This document shows positions 26,731-35,649 of a stretch of DNA of 64,000 nucleotides, in pieces. The translations under genes were made by a program, and so were the position numbers. Source of the DNA: Bradyrhizobium sp. (lineage in GTDB: Bacteria; Pseudomonadota; Alphaproteobacteria; Rhizobiales; Xanthobacteraceae); contig NZ_JACRMG010000032.1 in the NCBI RefSeq assembly GCF_016219575.1, forward strand, positions 94,030-158,029, written 5' to 3'. The notes below the pieces were generated by a model, which made no database searches, was not told where the DNA came from, and worked only from the letters and a program-made list of their open reading frames with translations. The stretch's first letter is position 1. Each line of letters starts with the position of its first letter.

Positions 26731-27333
26731 TCAGAGGATCGGCGGGCCGCTTTGCCACTGCTTGATCGCCTCGAAAGGATAAAGCAGCATGATGATATTC
26801 AGCGTCAGATTGTCGCGAATGTGCAGCAGCAGCGCGAGCTCGAACAAGATCCCGAGCGCTACCGTCGCGGCTACCGGCAGCTTCCTGGCCAGCAGGAAGC
26901 CTGCCACCATCGAAAGCGTGTCCGACACCGAGTTCACGATCGTGTCGCCGTAGTAGTCCAGCGAAATCGTGCCGGCGCGATAGCGTTCGATGATCCAGCT
27001 CGAATTTTCGACCAGCTCCCACGCGCCCTCGACCAGCATGGCGATGATGAGGCGGCCGGGCCAGGCGAGCTTCGGGAAGGCGAGGAACGCCGCGCCATAG
27101 AACAGGAAGCCGTGCAGGATGTGCGAGAAGGTGTACCAGTCGGCGATCTGCTGCGAGTTCTCCGAGCTCTGCACCACGCCGTGCCAGAATTTCACATAGC
27201 CGCAAGCGCAGATCGGCAGCCGGCCCGCGGCATTGAGGATCGCCGCCTGCAATGCGAGCAGCGCCGCCGCGATGGCGAACCACTGCCAGGCCGGGACTGC
27301 GGTAGCGAAGGCAGGCTTCGGTGAGGAGGTCAT
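26731..27333 (-). CDS. UPF0314 / DUF2585 membrane protein
   Basis: 200 residues with about five hydrophobic helices. Family-typical segments are ICACGYVKFWHG, ENSQQIADWYTFSHILHGFLFY and VEGAWELVENSSWIIERYRAGTISLDYYGDTIVNSVSD, rich in conserved acidic and aromatic residues. Function unknown; members are inner-membrane proteins of alphaproteobacteria. It overlaps the preceding GNAT gene by four bases and lies within the hslV-hslU interval, so it may share the heat-shock promoter. Confidence 0.88.
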   Translation of the reverse strand: MTSSPKPAFATAVPAWQWFAIAAALLALQAAILNAAGRLPICACGYVKFWHGVVQSSENSQQIADWYTFSHILHGFLFYGAAFLAFPKLAWPGRLIIAMLVEGAWELVENSSWIIERYRAGTISLDYYGDTIVNSVSDTLSMVAGFLLARKLPVAATVALGILFELALLLHIRDNLTLNIIMLLYPFEAIKQWQSGPPIL

Positions 27334-27818
27334 GCGTCACGTACCATCAGGAGAGCGATGCCGTCTGGTGTATCGACCAGCCGATCCCTTGCAAAGCCCG
27401 CCTTCTCATAGGCGCGAATCGCTCGCGCATTTTTCGGGTCGGGATCGGTCACCATGCGCGGTACACCGGTGGCGAGCTTTTCGTCGACAAAGGCGCGGAT
27501 GAATGCCGCTCCGTGGCCGCGGCCGACCATGTCGGGCTCGCCGATGAACTGATCGATGCCGCGCGTGCCTTTGGGATGTTCGCCGAAACCGGAATTCCAG
27601 GCGGTCAGGTCATAGCACTGGATGTAGCCGAAATCGCTTCCGCCGGCCGCGACGAGGAACTGATCCATCGCGGTCTCGTCGAGGTCGCCGCTGACGAGCG
27701 CAAACTGCTGCGCGGGCTCGCCCCACCATTCCCGCACATGCGGCAACGCCAGCCAACGCTTGATCATCGGCAGGTCGGCCGTCGTCATCGGTCGGAAGAC
27801 GTAAGGGGACGGCGTCAC
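27330..27818 (-). CDS. GNAT-family acetyltransferase
   Basis: 162 residues of the GNAT fold related to aminoglycoside 6'-N-acetyltransferase-like and RimJ/siderophore-type enzymes (VREWWGEP near the start). The acetyl-CoA loop region is GRGHGAAFIRAFVDEKL near residue 97, and DPKNARAIRAYEKAGF is the typical C-terminal segment. Substrate unknown. It sits 6 bases after hslV and overlaps the DUF2585 gene, so it is likely co-transcribed with the protease genes. Confidence 0.9.
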   Translation of the reverse strand: MTPSPYVFRPMTTADLPMIKRWLALPHVREWWGEPAQQFALVSGDLDETAMDQFLVAAGGSDFGYIQCYDLTAWNSGFGEHPKGTRGIDQFIGEPDMVGRGHGAAFIRAFVDEKLATGVPRMVTDPDPKNARAIRAYEKAGFARDRLVDTPDGIALLMVRDA

Positions 27819-27824
27819 CGATCG

Positions 27825-28382
27825 CTATTCCTGGAGAGTCTCGATCGTGACGTTGCGGTTGGTGTAGACGCAGATGTCGGCGGCGATGTCGAGCGAGCGG
27901 CGCACGATGGTCTCGGCATCCTTGTCGCTGTCGATCAGGGCGCGCGCCGCGGCGAGTGCAAAATTGCCGCCGGAGCCGATCGCCATCACGCCGGCCTCGG
28001 GCTCCAGCACGTCGCCGGTGCCGGTCAAGACCAGCGAAACGTCCTTGTCGGCGACGATCATCATCGCCTCGAGTCGGCGGAGATAACGGTCGGTCCGCCA
28101 GTCCTTGGCGAGCTCGACGGCGGCCCGGGTCAGCTGCCCCGGATATTGCTCGAGCTTGCTTTCCAGCCGCTCGAACAAAGTGAAGGCATCGGCGGTGGCG
28201 CCGGCGAAGCCGCCGATCACGTCGCCCTTGCCGAGCCTGCGGACCTTTTTGGCATTGGACTTGATGACGGTCTGGCCGATCGAGACCTGGCCGTCGCCGC
28301 CGATCACCACCTTGCCGCCCTTGCGGACCGTCAGAATCGTGGTGCCGTGCCAGACCGCCGGCTCCTGGGGGGATGCTTGCAT
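27825..28382 (-). CDS. hslV: ATP-dependent protease peptidase subunit HslV
   Basis: 185-residue N-terminal-threonine peptidase that forms a double hexamer capped by HslU. The catalytic Thr follows the short propeptide ending in AVWHG (TTILTVRKGGKVVIGGDGQVS). Conserved KVRRL, GFAGATADAFTLFERLESKLEQYPGQL and GSGGNFALAAARAL confirm the family. First gene of the leftward hslV-GNAT-DUF2585-hslU set; the 184-base gap to hisB holds both divergent promoters, with a TTTGACC-N-CCCCAAA sigma-32-like arrangement upstream. Confidence 0.97.
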   Translation of the reverse strand: MQASPQEPAVWHGTTILTVRKGGKVVIGGDGQVSIGQTVIKSNAKKVRRLGKGDVIGGFAGATADAFTLFERLESKLEQYPGQLTRAAVELAKDWRTDRYLRRLEAMMIVADKDVSLVLTGTGDVLEPEAGVMAIGSGGNFALAAARALIDSDKDAETIVRRSLDIAADICVYTNRNVTIETLQE

Positions 28383-28566
28383 GAAATACCTCGCGTTCCC
28401 GCCAGATTTAGGGGTTTGGGGCAGCGGTTACAATCAGGTCAAAGGGGGCCTGATTCCGGTCACCATAGGCCGAACTTCAGCCGTCTGAGCGTCATCCCGC
28501 AGTAGCGAAGGCGGTATCAGCCTGTTAAAAGACCCGCGTTTTCGATAGGGGAAAGCGGCTTTTTCC

Positions 28567-29160
28567 ATGCGCACGGCAACCATCAAGCGCAAGACCAAGG
28601 AGACCGACATTGAGGTGGCGGTCAATCTGGACGGCACCGGTGTGTCCAGGGTTTCGACCGGGATCGGCTTCTTCGACCATATGCTCGATCTGCTGGCCCG
28701 CCATTCGCGCATCGATATCACGGTCAAGGCCGATGGCGACCTCCACGTCGATCATCACCACACCACCGAAGACGTCGGCATTGCGCTGGGCCAGGCGGTC
28801 AAGCAGGCGCTCGGCTCCATGGCCGGCATCACCCGCTATGCCTCGATCCACATGCCTATGGACGAGACGCTGTCGCGCGTCGTCATCGACATTTCGGGGC
28901 GGCCGGTGCTGGTGTTCAAGGTCGATTTCCCCCGTGACAAGGTCGGCGCCTTCGACACCGAGCTGGTGCGCGAGTGGTTCAACGCCTTTGCGATGAATGC
29001 CGGCGTGACTTTGCACGTCGAGACCTTATATGGCGAGAACAGCCATCATATCGCCGAATCCTGTTTCAAGGGTCTGGCGAGGGCCCTTCGCGCCGCCGTC
29101 GCGATCGATCCGCGCGCGGCCGGCGAGGTGCCATCCACCAAGGGCTCGCTCGGCAGCTGA
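28567..29160 (+). CDS. hisB: Imidazoleglycerol-phosphate dehydratase
   Basis: 197-residue Mn-dependent enzyme for the seventh step of histidine synthesis, imidazoleglycerol phosphate to imidazole acetol phosphate. The duplicated metal-binding motifs are DHHHTTEDVGIALGQ and NSHHIAESCFKGLARALRAA. It is the monofunctional form, without the phosphatase domain fused in enterics. First gene of the his cluster; a DUF2628 gene follows after 25 bases. Confidence 0.97.
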   Translation: MRTATIKRKTKETDIEVAVNLDGTGVSRVSTGIGFFDHMLDLLARHSRIDITVKADGDLHVDHHHTTEDVGIALGQAVKQALGSMAGITRYASIHMPMDETLSRVVIDISGRPVLVFKVDFPRDKVGAFDTELVREWFNAFAMNAGVTLHVETLYGENSHHIAESCFKGLARALRAAVAIDPRAAGEVPSTKGSLGS

Positions 29161-29185
29161 GCCAGTTTCTGCTTCGGAGAGTGCG

Positions 29186-29713
29186 ATGCCGGTCTATACG
29201 GTGCATGCCCCGGTGACTGACGGCGCCGACCTGACGGCGACCGACAGGTTCGCTTTCGTGCGCGACGGCTTCCATTTCTGGGCCGCAGTCGCCGGCGTGA
29301 TCTGGCTTGGCTGGCATCGGCTGTGGCTGGCGCTGATCGGCTCGATCGTCGTGATGCTGGCCGTCAATTTCGGGCTCGCGTGGCTCGGCGCCGGCGCGCG
29401 CACCATCCTGGCGATTGACGTGGTGCTGGCACTGCTGCTCGGCTTTGAAGCGGCCAGCCTGCGCCGCTGGACGCTGTCGCGGCGCAAATGGCGCCAGCTC
29501 GATATTGTCGTTGCCGATGACGAGGAGGCTGCCGAGCGGCGCTTCTTCGATCGCTGGACCGCGCGTCATCGCGTTTACAACGATCCTTATTCGGTCGAAC
29601 GCGGCGGGCCGCCGCCGACCCGCCACATTCCGGGCCAGCCCTTCTCGAAGCCGCCGCCGATCCCGCAAGGCGGCATCATCGGTTTGTTTCCAGAGCCAGG
29701 AGGATCGCGATGA
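29186..29713 (+). CDS. DUF2628 membrane protein in the his operon
   Basis: 175 residues, start at 29186 (MPVYTVHAP). Two to three hydrophobic helices lie between residues 25 and 85 (FWAAVAGVIWLGWHRLWLALIGSIVVML), followed by a soluble tail rich in Arg and Pro. It fits the DUF2628 family, whose position between hisB and hisH is common in alphaproteobacteria. Function unknown. Its stop overlaps the hisH start (ATGA), so it is translated with the histidine genes. Confidence 0.87.
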   Translation: MPVYTVHAPVTDGADLTATDRFAFVRDGFHFWAAVAGVIWLGWHRLWLALIGSIVVMLAVNFGLAWLGAGARTILAIDVVLALLLGFEAASLRRWTLSRRKWRQLDIVVADDEEAAERRFFDRWTARHRVYNDPYSVERGGPPPTRHIPGQPFSKPPPIPQGGIIGLFPEPGGSR

Positions 29714-30360
29714 CGGTTGCCATCATCGATTACGGCTCCGGGAATCTGCATTCCGCCGCCAAGGCGTTCGAGCGCGCCACGCGCGCCTCGGAAAATCCCC
29801 AGAAGATTTCGGTGACGCGCGATCCCGACGCGGTGTTCCGCGCCGACCGCATCGTGCTGCCGGGCGTCGGCGCCTTCGCCGATTGCCGGAGAGGCCTCGA
29901 CGCACTCGACGGCATGGTCGAGGCGATGACGGAAGCCGTGCGCGACAAGGCGCGCCCGTTCTTCGGCATCTGCGTCGGCATGCAGTTGATGGCGACGCGC
30001 GGCAAGGAGCATGTCGTCACCGACGGCTTCAACTGGATCGAGGGCGACGTCGAGAAGATCCAGCCGCGCGACGAGAATCTGAAGATCCCGCACATGGGCT
30101 GGAATACGCTCGACATGGTGCAGGAGCATCCGGTGCTGGAGCGCCTGCCGCTGGGACCGAAGGGCCGCCACGCCTATTTCGTGCACTCCTATCACCTCAA
30201 CGCCGCAAGCGAGGCGAATGTGCTGGCGCGCGCCGATTATGGCGGGCCGGTCACCGCGATCGTTGGCCGGGACACCGCCATCGGCACCCAGTTTCACCCC
30301 GAGAAGAGCCAACGCTTCGGGCTGGCGCTGATCTCCAATTTCCTGAAGTGGAAGCCGTGA
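29710..30360 (+). CDS. hisH: Imidazole glycerol phosphate synthase, glutaminase subunit
   Basis: 216-residue class I amidotransferase that supplies ammonia to HisF. The catalytic Cys is in FFGICVGMQLM near residue 85, and the His/Glu pair is in TQFHPEKSQRFG near the C-terminus. The N-terminus VAIIDYGSGNLHS is typical. It overlaps the DUF2628 gene by four bases and the hisA start by four (GTGA). Confidence 0.97.
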   Translation: MTVAIIDYGSGNLHSAAKAFERATRASENPQKISVTRDPDAVFRADRIVLPGVGAFADCRRGLDALDGMVEAMTEAVRDKARPFFGICVGMQLMATRGKEHVVTDGFNWIEGDVEKIQPRDENLKIPHMGWNTLDMVQEHPVLERLPLGPKGRHAYFVHSYHLNAASEANVLARADYGGPVTAIVGRDTAIGTQFHPEKSQRFGLALISNFLKWKP

Positions 30361-31097
30361 TTCTCTTTCCTGCGATTGACCTGAAAAACGGGCAGTGCGT
30401 GCGCCTCGAGCAGGGCGACATGGCGCGCGCGACCGTGTTCAATCTCGATCCGTCGGCGCAGGCGCGCTCCTTCGCCGCGCAGGGGTTCGAGTACCTGCAC
30501 ATCGTCGATCTCGACGGCGCCTTTGCCGGCAAGCCTGTCAATGCGCTGGCCGTCGAGGCCATGCTGAAGGCCGTCACCATGCCGGTACAGCTTGGCGGCG
30601 GCATCCGTGATCTGCGCACGGTCGAAGGCTGGCTGGAAAAGGGCGTCGCGCGCGTCATCATCGGCACCGCAGCGGTGCGTGACCCTGATTTCGTCAAGGC
30701 GGCCGCGAAGAAATTTCCCGGCCGTGTTGCCGTCGGGCTCGACGCGCGCGACGGCAAGGTGGCGGTCGAAGGCTGGGCCGAGACCTCGCAGGTGACGGCG
30801 CTTGAAATCGCGCAGCGCTTCGAGGATGCCGGCGTTGCCGCGATCATCTTCACCGACATCGCCCGCGACGGTCTGCTGAAGGGCCTCAATCTCGATGCGA
30901 CCATTGCGCTGGCCGATCGCATCTCCATTCCCGTGATTGCGTCGGGCGGTCTTGCTTCGATCGAGGATGTGAAAGCGATGCTGACGCCGCGCGCCAGGAA
31001 GCTTGCCGGTGCCATCGCCGGGCGCGCGCTGTATGACGGCCGGCTCGATCCCGCCGCAGCGCTGGCGCTGATCAAGAGCGCCCGCGCGGCCGCCTAG
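30357..31097 (+). CDS. hisA: ProFAR isomerase (phosphoribosylformimino-5-aminoimidazole carboxamide ribotide isomerase)
   Basis: 246-residue TIM-barrel enzyme of histidine synthesis catalysing an Amadori rearrangement. N-terminal ILFPAIDLKNGQCVRLEQG with the catalytic Asp, and the second phosphate/Asp site IIFTDIARDGLLKG with the catalytic DIARDG, are diagnostic. The start is GTG at 30357, overlapping the hisH stop, an arrangement implying translational coupling. Confidence 0.96.
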   Translation: MILFPAIDLKNGQCVRLEQGDMARATVFNLDPSAQARSFAAQGFEYLHIVDLDGAFAGKPVNALAVEAMLKAVTMPVQLGGGIRDLRTVEGWLEKGVARVIIGTAAVRDPDFVKAAAKKFPGRVAVGLDARDGKVAVEGWAETSQVTALEIAQRFEDAGVAAIIFTDIARDGLLKGLNLDATIALADRISIPVIASGGLASIEDVKAMLTPRARKLAGAIAGRALYDGRLDPAAALALIKSARAAA

Positions 31098-31110
31098 AAG
31101 AGAGACAGCC

Positions 31111-31887
31111 ATGTTCAAGGTTCGCGTCATCCCCTGTCTCGACGTCAAGGACGGCCGGGTGGTCAAGGGCGTCAATTTCGTCGACCTGCGCGATGCCGGC
31201 GATCCCGTGGAAGCGGCGATCGCCTATGACGCGGCCGGCGCCGACGAACTCTGCTTCCTCGACATCACCGCCACCCACGAGAACCGCGGCACCATGATGG
31301 ACGTGGTGCGTCGGACGGCGGAAGCCTGCTTCATGCCGCTGACTGTCGGCGGCGGCGTGCGCACCATCGACGATATCCGCATGCTGTTGCGCTCCGGGGC
31401 CGACAAGGTCTCGATCAATAGCGCCGCCGTTGCCCGCCGGGAATTCGTCAGGGAGGGCGCGGAAAAATTCGGCGAGCAGTGCATCGTCGTCGCCATCGAC
31501 GCCAAGCGGGTCAGCCGCGGCGGCGGCTCCGACCGCTGGGAAATCTTCACCCATGGCGGCCGCAAGGGCACCGGCATCGACGCGGTCGAATATGCCCAGG
31601 AAGTGGTCTCGCTCGGCGCCGGCGAAATCCTGCTGACGTCGATGGACTGCGACGGCACCCGTCAGGGCTTTGACCTGCCGCTGACCCGGGCCATCGCCGA
31701 CAGTGTCCCCGTACCGGTAATCGCATCCGGCGGCGTCGGAAATCTCGACCACCTCGTGGACGGTATCCGCGAGGGGCACGCCACCGCGGTGCTGGCGGCG
31801 TCGATCTTCCACTTCGGGGAATTTACCATCCGGCAGGCCAAGGAGCACATGTCGCAGCGGGGCCTGCCGATGCGGCTCGATCCCTGA
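31111..31887 (+). CDS. hisF: Imidazole glycerol phosphate synthase, cyclase subunit
   Basis: 258-residue TIM barrel that joins PRFAR with ammonia from HisH to give IGP and AICAR. Catalytic Asp residues are in VIPCLDVKDGRVVKGVNF and in ILLTSMDCDGTRQGF; phosphate sites GGGVRTIDD and ASGGVGNLDHL are conserved. It follows hisA by 13 bases. Confidence 0.98.
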   Translation: MFKVRVIPCLDVKDGRVVKGVNFVDLRDAGDPVEAAIAYDAAGADELCFLDITATHENRGTMMDVVRRTAEACFMPLTVGGGVRTIDDIRMLLRSGADKVSINSAAVARREFVREGAEKFGEQCIVVAIDAKRVSRGGGSDRWEIFTHGGRKGTGIDAVEYAQEVVSLGAGEILLTSMDCDGTRQGFDLPLTRAIADSVPVPVIASGGVGNLDHLVDGIREGHATAVLAASIFHFGEFTIRQAKEHMSQRGLPMRLDP

Positions 31888-31968
31888 CGACTCCCGGTCA
31901 CAAAAGTGCTAAGTGACGTCGAGACGGCGCCGGGACGAGTGGCGCGGGCGCTTTATTTGGTTTGAGTG

Positions 31969-32295
31969 ATGTCGCGTTTTACGGTTCACGACCTGGCCGC
32001 CACCATCGATGCCCGCGCAGCATCCGGCGGGGAGGTGTCCTATACCCGCAAGCTGCTCGACAAAGGCGCGGAGCATTGCGCCAAGAAGCTGGGCGAGGAA
32101 GCGGTCGAGACCGTGATCGCGGCGATCGAAAATGATCGCGGCCAACTGATCGCCGAGAGCGCCGACCTGCTGTTTCATCTGCTGGTGCTGCTGAAAGCGC
32201 GCGACATAAAGCTCGAGGACGTCGAGGCGGCGCTGGCGCAGCGCACCGGCATGTCCGGACTGGAAGAAAAGGCCTCGCGCAAGCGAGAAGGGTGA
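31969..32295 (+). CDS. hisE: Phosphoribosyl-ATP pyrophosphatase
   Basis: 108-residue enzyme for the second step of histidine synthesis, PR-ATP to PR-AMP. All-alpha MazG-like fold: SYTRKLLDKGAEHCAKKLGEEAVETVIAAI, then LIAESADLLFHLLVLL, which carries the metal-binding acidic residues. It is the standalone form, not fused to HisI. The ATG at 31969 is preferred to the overlapping GTG at 31966. An 81-base gap separates it from hisF. Confidence 0.96.
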   Translation: MSRFTVHDLAATIDARAASGGEVSYTRKLLDKGAEHCAKKLGEEAVETVIAAIENDRGQLIAESADLLFHLLVLLKARDIKLEDVEAALAQRTGMSGLEEKASRKREG

Positions 32296-32313
32296 GACCA
32301 AGAGGCGGCTGCC

Positions 32314-33270
32314 ATGGATATTCGGGCACCAGAGCAACAGTATAATCCCTACCGCATCTTCACGAGGGATCAGTGGGCGCGGCTGCGCGACGATACGCCG
32401 ATGACGCTGGAGCCGGGCGAATTCGAGCGGCTGCGCTCGCTGCACGACCGGCTCGACCTCAAGGAAGTTGAGGACATTTATCTGCCGCTGTCGCGCCTGT
32501 TGTCGATCTACGTCGATGCCACGGCCCGGCTGTTTCAGGCGCAGCGCCAGTTCCTGAACATCAGGGATCGCAAGGTACCCTACATCATCGGCGTCGCCGG
32601 TTCGGTCGCGGTCGGCAAATCGACCACCGCGCGCGTGCTGCAGGCGCTGCTGGCGCGCTGGTCGCCGCGGCCCAACGTCGAACTCGTCACGACGGACGGC
32701 TTCCTGTTTCCCAACGCGGTTCTGGAACGCCAGGGCATCATGCAGAAGAAGGGCTTTCCGGAAAGCTACGATCTGCCGACGCTGCTGCAGTTCCTCTCCG
32801 ACATCAAGGCGGGGCGCCGCCCGGTGCGTGCGCCGGTCTACTCGCATCTCACCTACGATATCGTGCCGAACGAGTGGGTCACGGTCGACCAGCCGGATAT
32901 CCTCGTCGTCGAGGGCGTCAACGTGCTGCAGACGGGCCGGCTGCCGCGCGACGGCCAGGCGGTGCCTGTCGTCTCCGACTTCTTCGATTTCTCGGTCTAT
33001 ATCGACGCCGACGAACCGGTGCTGCGCGAATGGTATGTGAAGCGCTTCCTGGCGCTGCGTGACACCGCGTTCGCCGATCCGCGGTCCTACTTCCACCGCT
33101 ACGCCGTGTTGTCGGACGACGAGGCGACCGCAACCGCGATCGCGATCTGGGAGCGCACCAACCGCGCCAACCTCGAGGACAACATCCTGCCGACGCGGCC
33201 GCGGGCGACGCTGATCCTCAAGAAGGGCGCCGACCACGTCGTCGAGCAGGTGGCGCTGCGACGACTCTGA
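32314..33270 (+). CDS. coaA: Type I pantothenate kinase
   Basis: 318-residue CoaA that catalyses the first, rate-setting step of CoA synthesis, pantothenate to 4'-phosphopantothenate. N-terminal YNPYRIFTRDQWARLRDDTPMTL, P-loop IGVAGSVAVGKSTTARVLQALL near residue 92, and VTTDGFLFPNAVLERQGIMQKKGFPESYD are typical. It lies 18 bases after hisE, so it is probably the last gene of the his transcript; the link between his genes and coaA is conserved in rhizobia. Confidence 0.97.
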   Translation: MDIRAPEQQYNPYRIFTRDQWARLRDDTPMTLEPGEFERLRSLHDRLDLKEVEDIYLPLSRLLSIYVDATARLFQAQRQFLNIRDRKVPYIIGVAGSVAVGKSTTARVLQALLARWSPRPNVELVTTDGFLFPNAVLERQGIMQKKGFPESYDLPTLLQFLSDIKAGRRPVRAPVYSHLTYDIVPNEWVTVDQPDILVVEGVNVLQTGRLPRDGQAVPVVSDFFDFSVYIDADEPVLREWYVKRFLALRDTAFADPRSYFHRYAVLSDDEATATAIAIWERTNRANLEDNILPTRPRATLILKKGADHVVEQVALRRL

Positions 33271-33273
33271 TCT

Positions 33274-35520
33274 TCAGGCGGCGATGTGGTGGCCGGCGGC
33301 CAGTCCCGCCAGGGCGTCCACCAGTTTTTCCCGGTCGAGCGGCTTGATCAAGAATCCGTCCATGCCCGCCTCGAAGCAGGCATAGCGATCCTCCACCAGC
33401 GTGTTGGCGGTCAGTGCGAGGATCGGCGTGCGGCGGCCGGGCTCGCTCGCTTCGAGGCTGCGCAGGCGGCGGGTGGTCTCGATGCCGTCGAGCCGCGGCA
33501 TCTGGATATCCATCAATACGAGATCATAGGGCGTGCCGGCGGATTTCGCCGCCTGCCAGGATTCCAGCGCCTCTTCGCCATTGGTGGTGATGACGGCGCG
33601 GTGCCCGAGCCGGCCGAGTAGCGAGCGCATCAACAGCGCGTTGATCTCGTTGTCCTCGGCGACGAGGATGGAAAGGCCAGACGTTGAAGGTGGCGGCGCG
33701 GCTTGCTCCGCAACTTCCGCCGGAGCCTCGGCGGCAATGTCGGGCGCGGCGACTTCCGGCGGAGCGGCAAGCCGCGCGGCGAGCGAGGCTGATCGCAGCG
33801 GCTTGACCAGATACCCGGTGAAGGCGGAGCCGACCGCGAGCTGCAGCTCCTGCCGGGTCGACGGCGTGAACATGACGATGCGGTGGCTGGCGTGGGCGCG
33901 GGCGCGCTCGCCGAATTTCGCGATGGTTGCCGCGCCGTAGGCGTGATCGATCATCACAGCGTGCCAGGCGCGTTCCGGCAGCAAGGTTTCCGCCACCTCG
34001 ATGTCCGAGACCAGGCAGGTCTGGCCGCCCCAGCGCTGCAACCGCCGTTCGGTCAGCGAGGCGCCGATGCTGGACGGCGTCACCAGCATGACCGATTGGC
34101 CGGCGAGATCGGGCGCGGCGAATGCCGGCTGCAGGCTCCAGTCGGCCGCGGTGAGCGGGATCGACACTTCGAAGGTCGAGCCTTCGCCGGGTTTGCTCTC
34201 GAGCGTGATCCGCCCGCCCATGCGGCGGACGATGCGTTCGCTGATGGAGAGGCCGAGACCCGTGCCGCCATAGCTGCGTGCGATGCCGTCACTGGCCTGC
34301 TCGAACTCGCGGAAGATGCGGCTCTGCGCTTCCGGCGCAATCCCGATGCCGGTATCGCGCACCAGGAAGGAGATCTCGTTGGGCCAGATGCCGGGCTCGA
34401 CGATCAGCGCGACGCCGCCCTCTTGCGTGAACTTGATGGCGTTGCCGGCGAGATTGAGCAGCACCTGGCGCAGCCGCGCGGCGTCGCCGACCACGTCCTT
34501 CGGCAGGCGGTCATCGACATAGGCGGCGATCTCGATCTGCTTGGCCTGCGCGCGCGGCGCCAGCAATTCGGTGATGTCCTCGATCAGCGTGGCGAGCGCG
34601 AAGGGACGCGCTTCGAGGTCGATCTTGCCGGCCTCGATCTTGGAATAGTCGAGCAGCTCCTCGATCAGCGCGAGCAGCGCGTCGCCCGAGGTCTTCACCG
34701 CCCGCGCATAGGTCGCCTGTTCCGGCGTCAGCGGCGTGTCGAGCAAGAGCCCGCTCATGCCGATGATGCCGTTCAAGGGTGTGCGGATCTCGTGGGAGGC
34801 CATTGCCAGGAAACGGGACTTGGCGCGGTTGGCGGCGTCCGCGAGATCGCGGGCCTCGGCCAGCGCCCGCTCGCTCTCGGTGCGGTCGGTGACGTCGCGG
34901 CCGACGCTCTGCATTTCGGCCGGGCCGCCGGCGTCGTTGCGCACGAGACCCTCGCGCCAGGCGATCCAGCGCGGACCGAAGCTGGTGCCGATCTGCTGGT
35001 CGTGGACGCGGGTGCCGTTCGGCTCCAGCGCGGTGTCGCCCTGCTCGATGACATCGAGCGTCGCCGTGCTGCCGATCAGCTTTTCGCGCGGCATTCGCGC
35101 CAGTTCGCAATAGGCGTCGTTGGCGAAGGTGATGCGGCCTTCCGCATCGCGCAGCACGATCAGGTCGCCCTGCGATTCGAACAGGCTGCGGGCGCGCGCC
35201 TCGGATTCCTGCAGCTCCCAATTGCGGTCGGCCATCGCCTCGTTATGCATCGCGATCTTGCGCACCTTGCGCCGCATCAGCCGGATGCGGATGCCCTGCG
35301 TGACGATCCACAGGCAGGCCAGCGCGAACAGGAAACTCGCGCCGATCGCGAAAGCATGGGGATCATAGCCGGCAACCGGCGAGGTGCTGCCGGCGATGAA
35401 GCCATAGGCGCCGCCGAACGCGGCGGAGAAGATCATGAAGGAGCGGGCGACGGCGGTAAGCCACGGATGCCGGCGCGAGAAGCGGCGAAGGTGCATCTTG
35501 ATCCGGAAGGTCCGTCCCAT
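33274..35520 (-). CDS. Hybrid sensor histidine kinase
   Basis: 748 residues from the ATG at 35520. Two transmembrane helices (about 25-45 and 58-75), a PAS domain (about 108-212), a HisKA domain with phospho-acceptor His243 in AMASHEIRTPLNG, and a HATPase with N and G boxes (NLAGNAIKFTQ, DTGIGI, GTGLGL). Then comes a degenerate receiver lacking the acidic pair (about 490-590) and an intact C-terminal receiver (ILVAEDNEINALL, LVLMDIQMPRLDG). It resembles BarA/RpfC-type hybrid kinases; the signal and partner are unknown. No separate response regulator is adjacent. It converges with coaA. Confidence 0.92.
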   Translation of the reverse strand: MGRTFRIKMHLRRFSRRHPWLTAVARSFMIFSAAFGGAYGFIAGSTSPVAGYDPHAFAIGASFLFALACLWIVTQGIRIRLMRRKVRKIAMHNEAMADRNWELQESEARARSLFESQGDLIVLRDAEGRITFANDAYCELARMPREKLIGSTATLDVIEQGDTALEPNGTRVHDQQIGTSFGPRWIAWREGLVRNDAGGPAEMQSVGRDVTDRTESERALAEARDLADAANRAKSRFLAMASHEIRTPLNGIIGMSGLLLDTPLTPEQATYARAVKTSGDALLALIEELLDYSKIEAGKIDLEARPFALATLIEDITELLAPRAQAKQIEIAAYVDDRLPKDVVGDAARLRQVLLNLAGNAIKFTQEGGVALIVEPGIWPNEISFLVRDTGIGIAPEAQSRIFREFEQASDGIARSYGGTGLGLSISERIVRRMGGRITLESKPGEGSTFEVSIPLTAADWSLQPAFAAPDLAGQSVMLVTPSSIGASLTERRLQRWGGQTCLVSDIEVAETLLPERAWHAVMIDHAYGAATIAKFGERARAHASHRIVMFTPSTRQELQLAVGSAFTGYLVKPLRSASLAARLAAPPEVAAPDIAAEAPAEVAEQAAPPPSTSGLSILVAEDNEINALLMRSLLGRLGHRAVITTNGEEALESWQAAKSAGTPYDLVLMDIQMPRLDGIETTRRLRSLEASEPGRRTPILALTANTLVEDRYACFEAGMDGFLIKPLDREKLVDALAGLAAGHHIAA

Positions 35521-35649
35521 CGCCGAATTCCCCGAAATTTTCTTGATCGTCGTCCGCTGCAGCGCCGTCACGATGCGTCGCAGGCCGTTGCAAAGTGCTT
35601 GAGGCCGCAGCGCGACCGCAGGCGCGATACAAACATGGTTGATGAAAGG

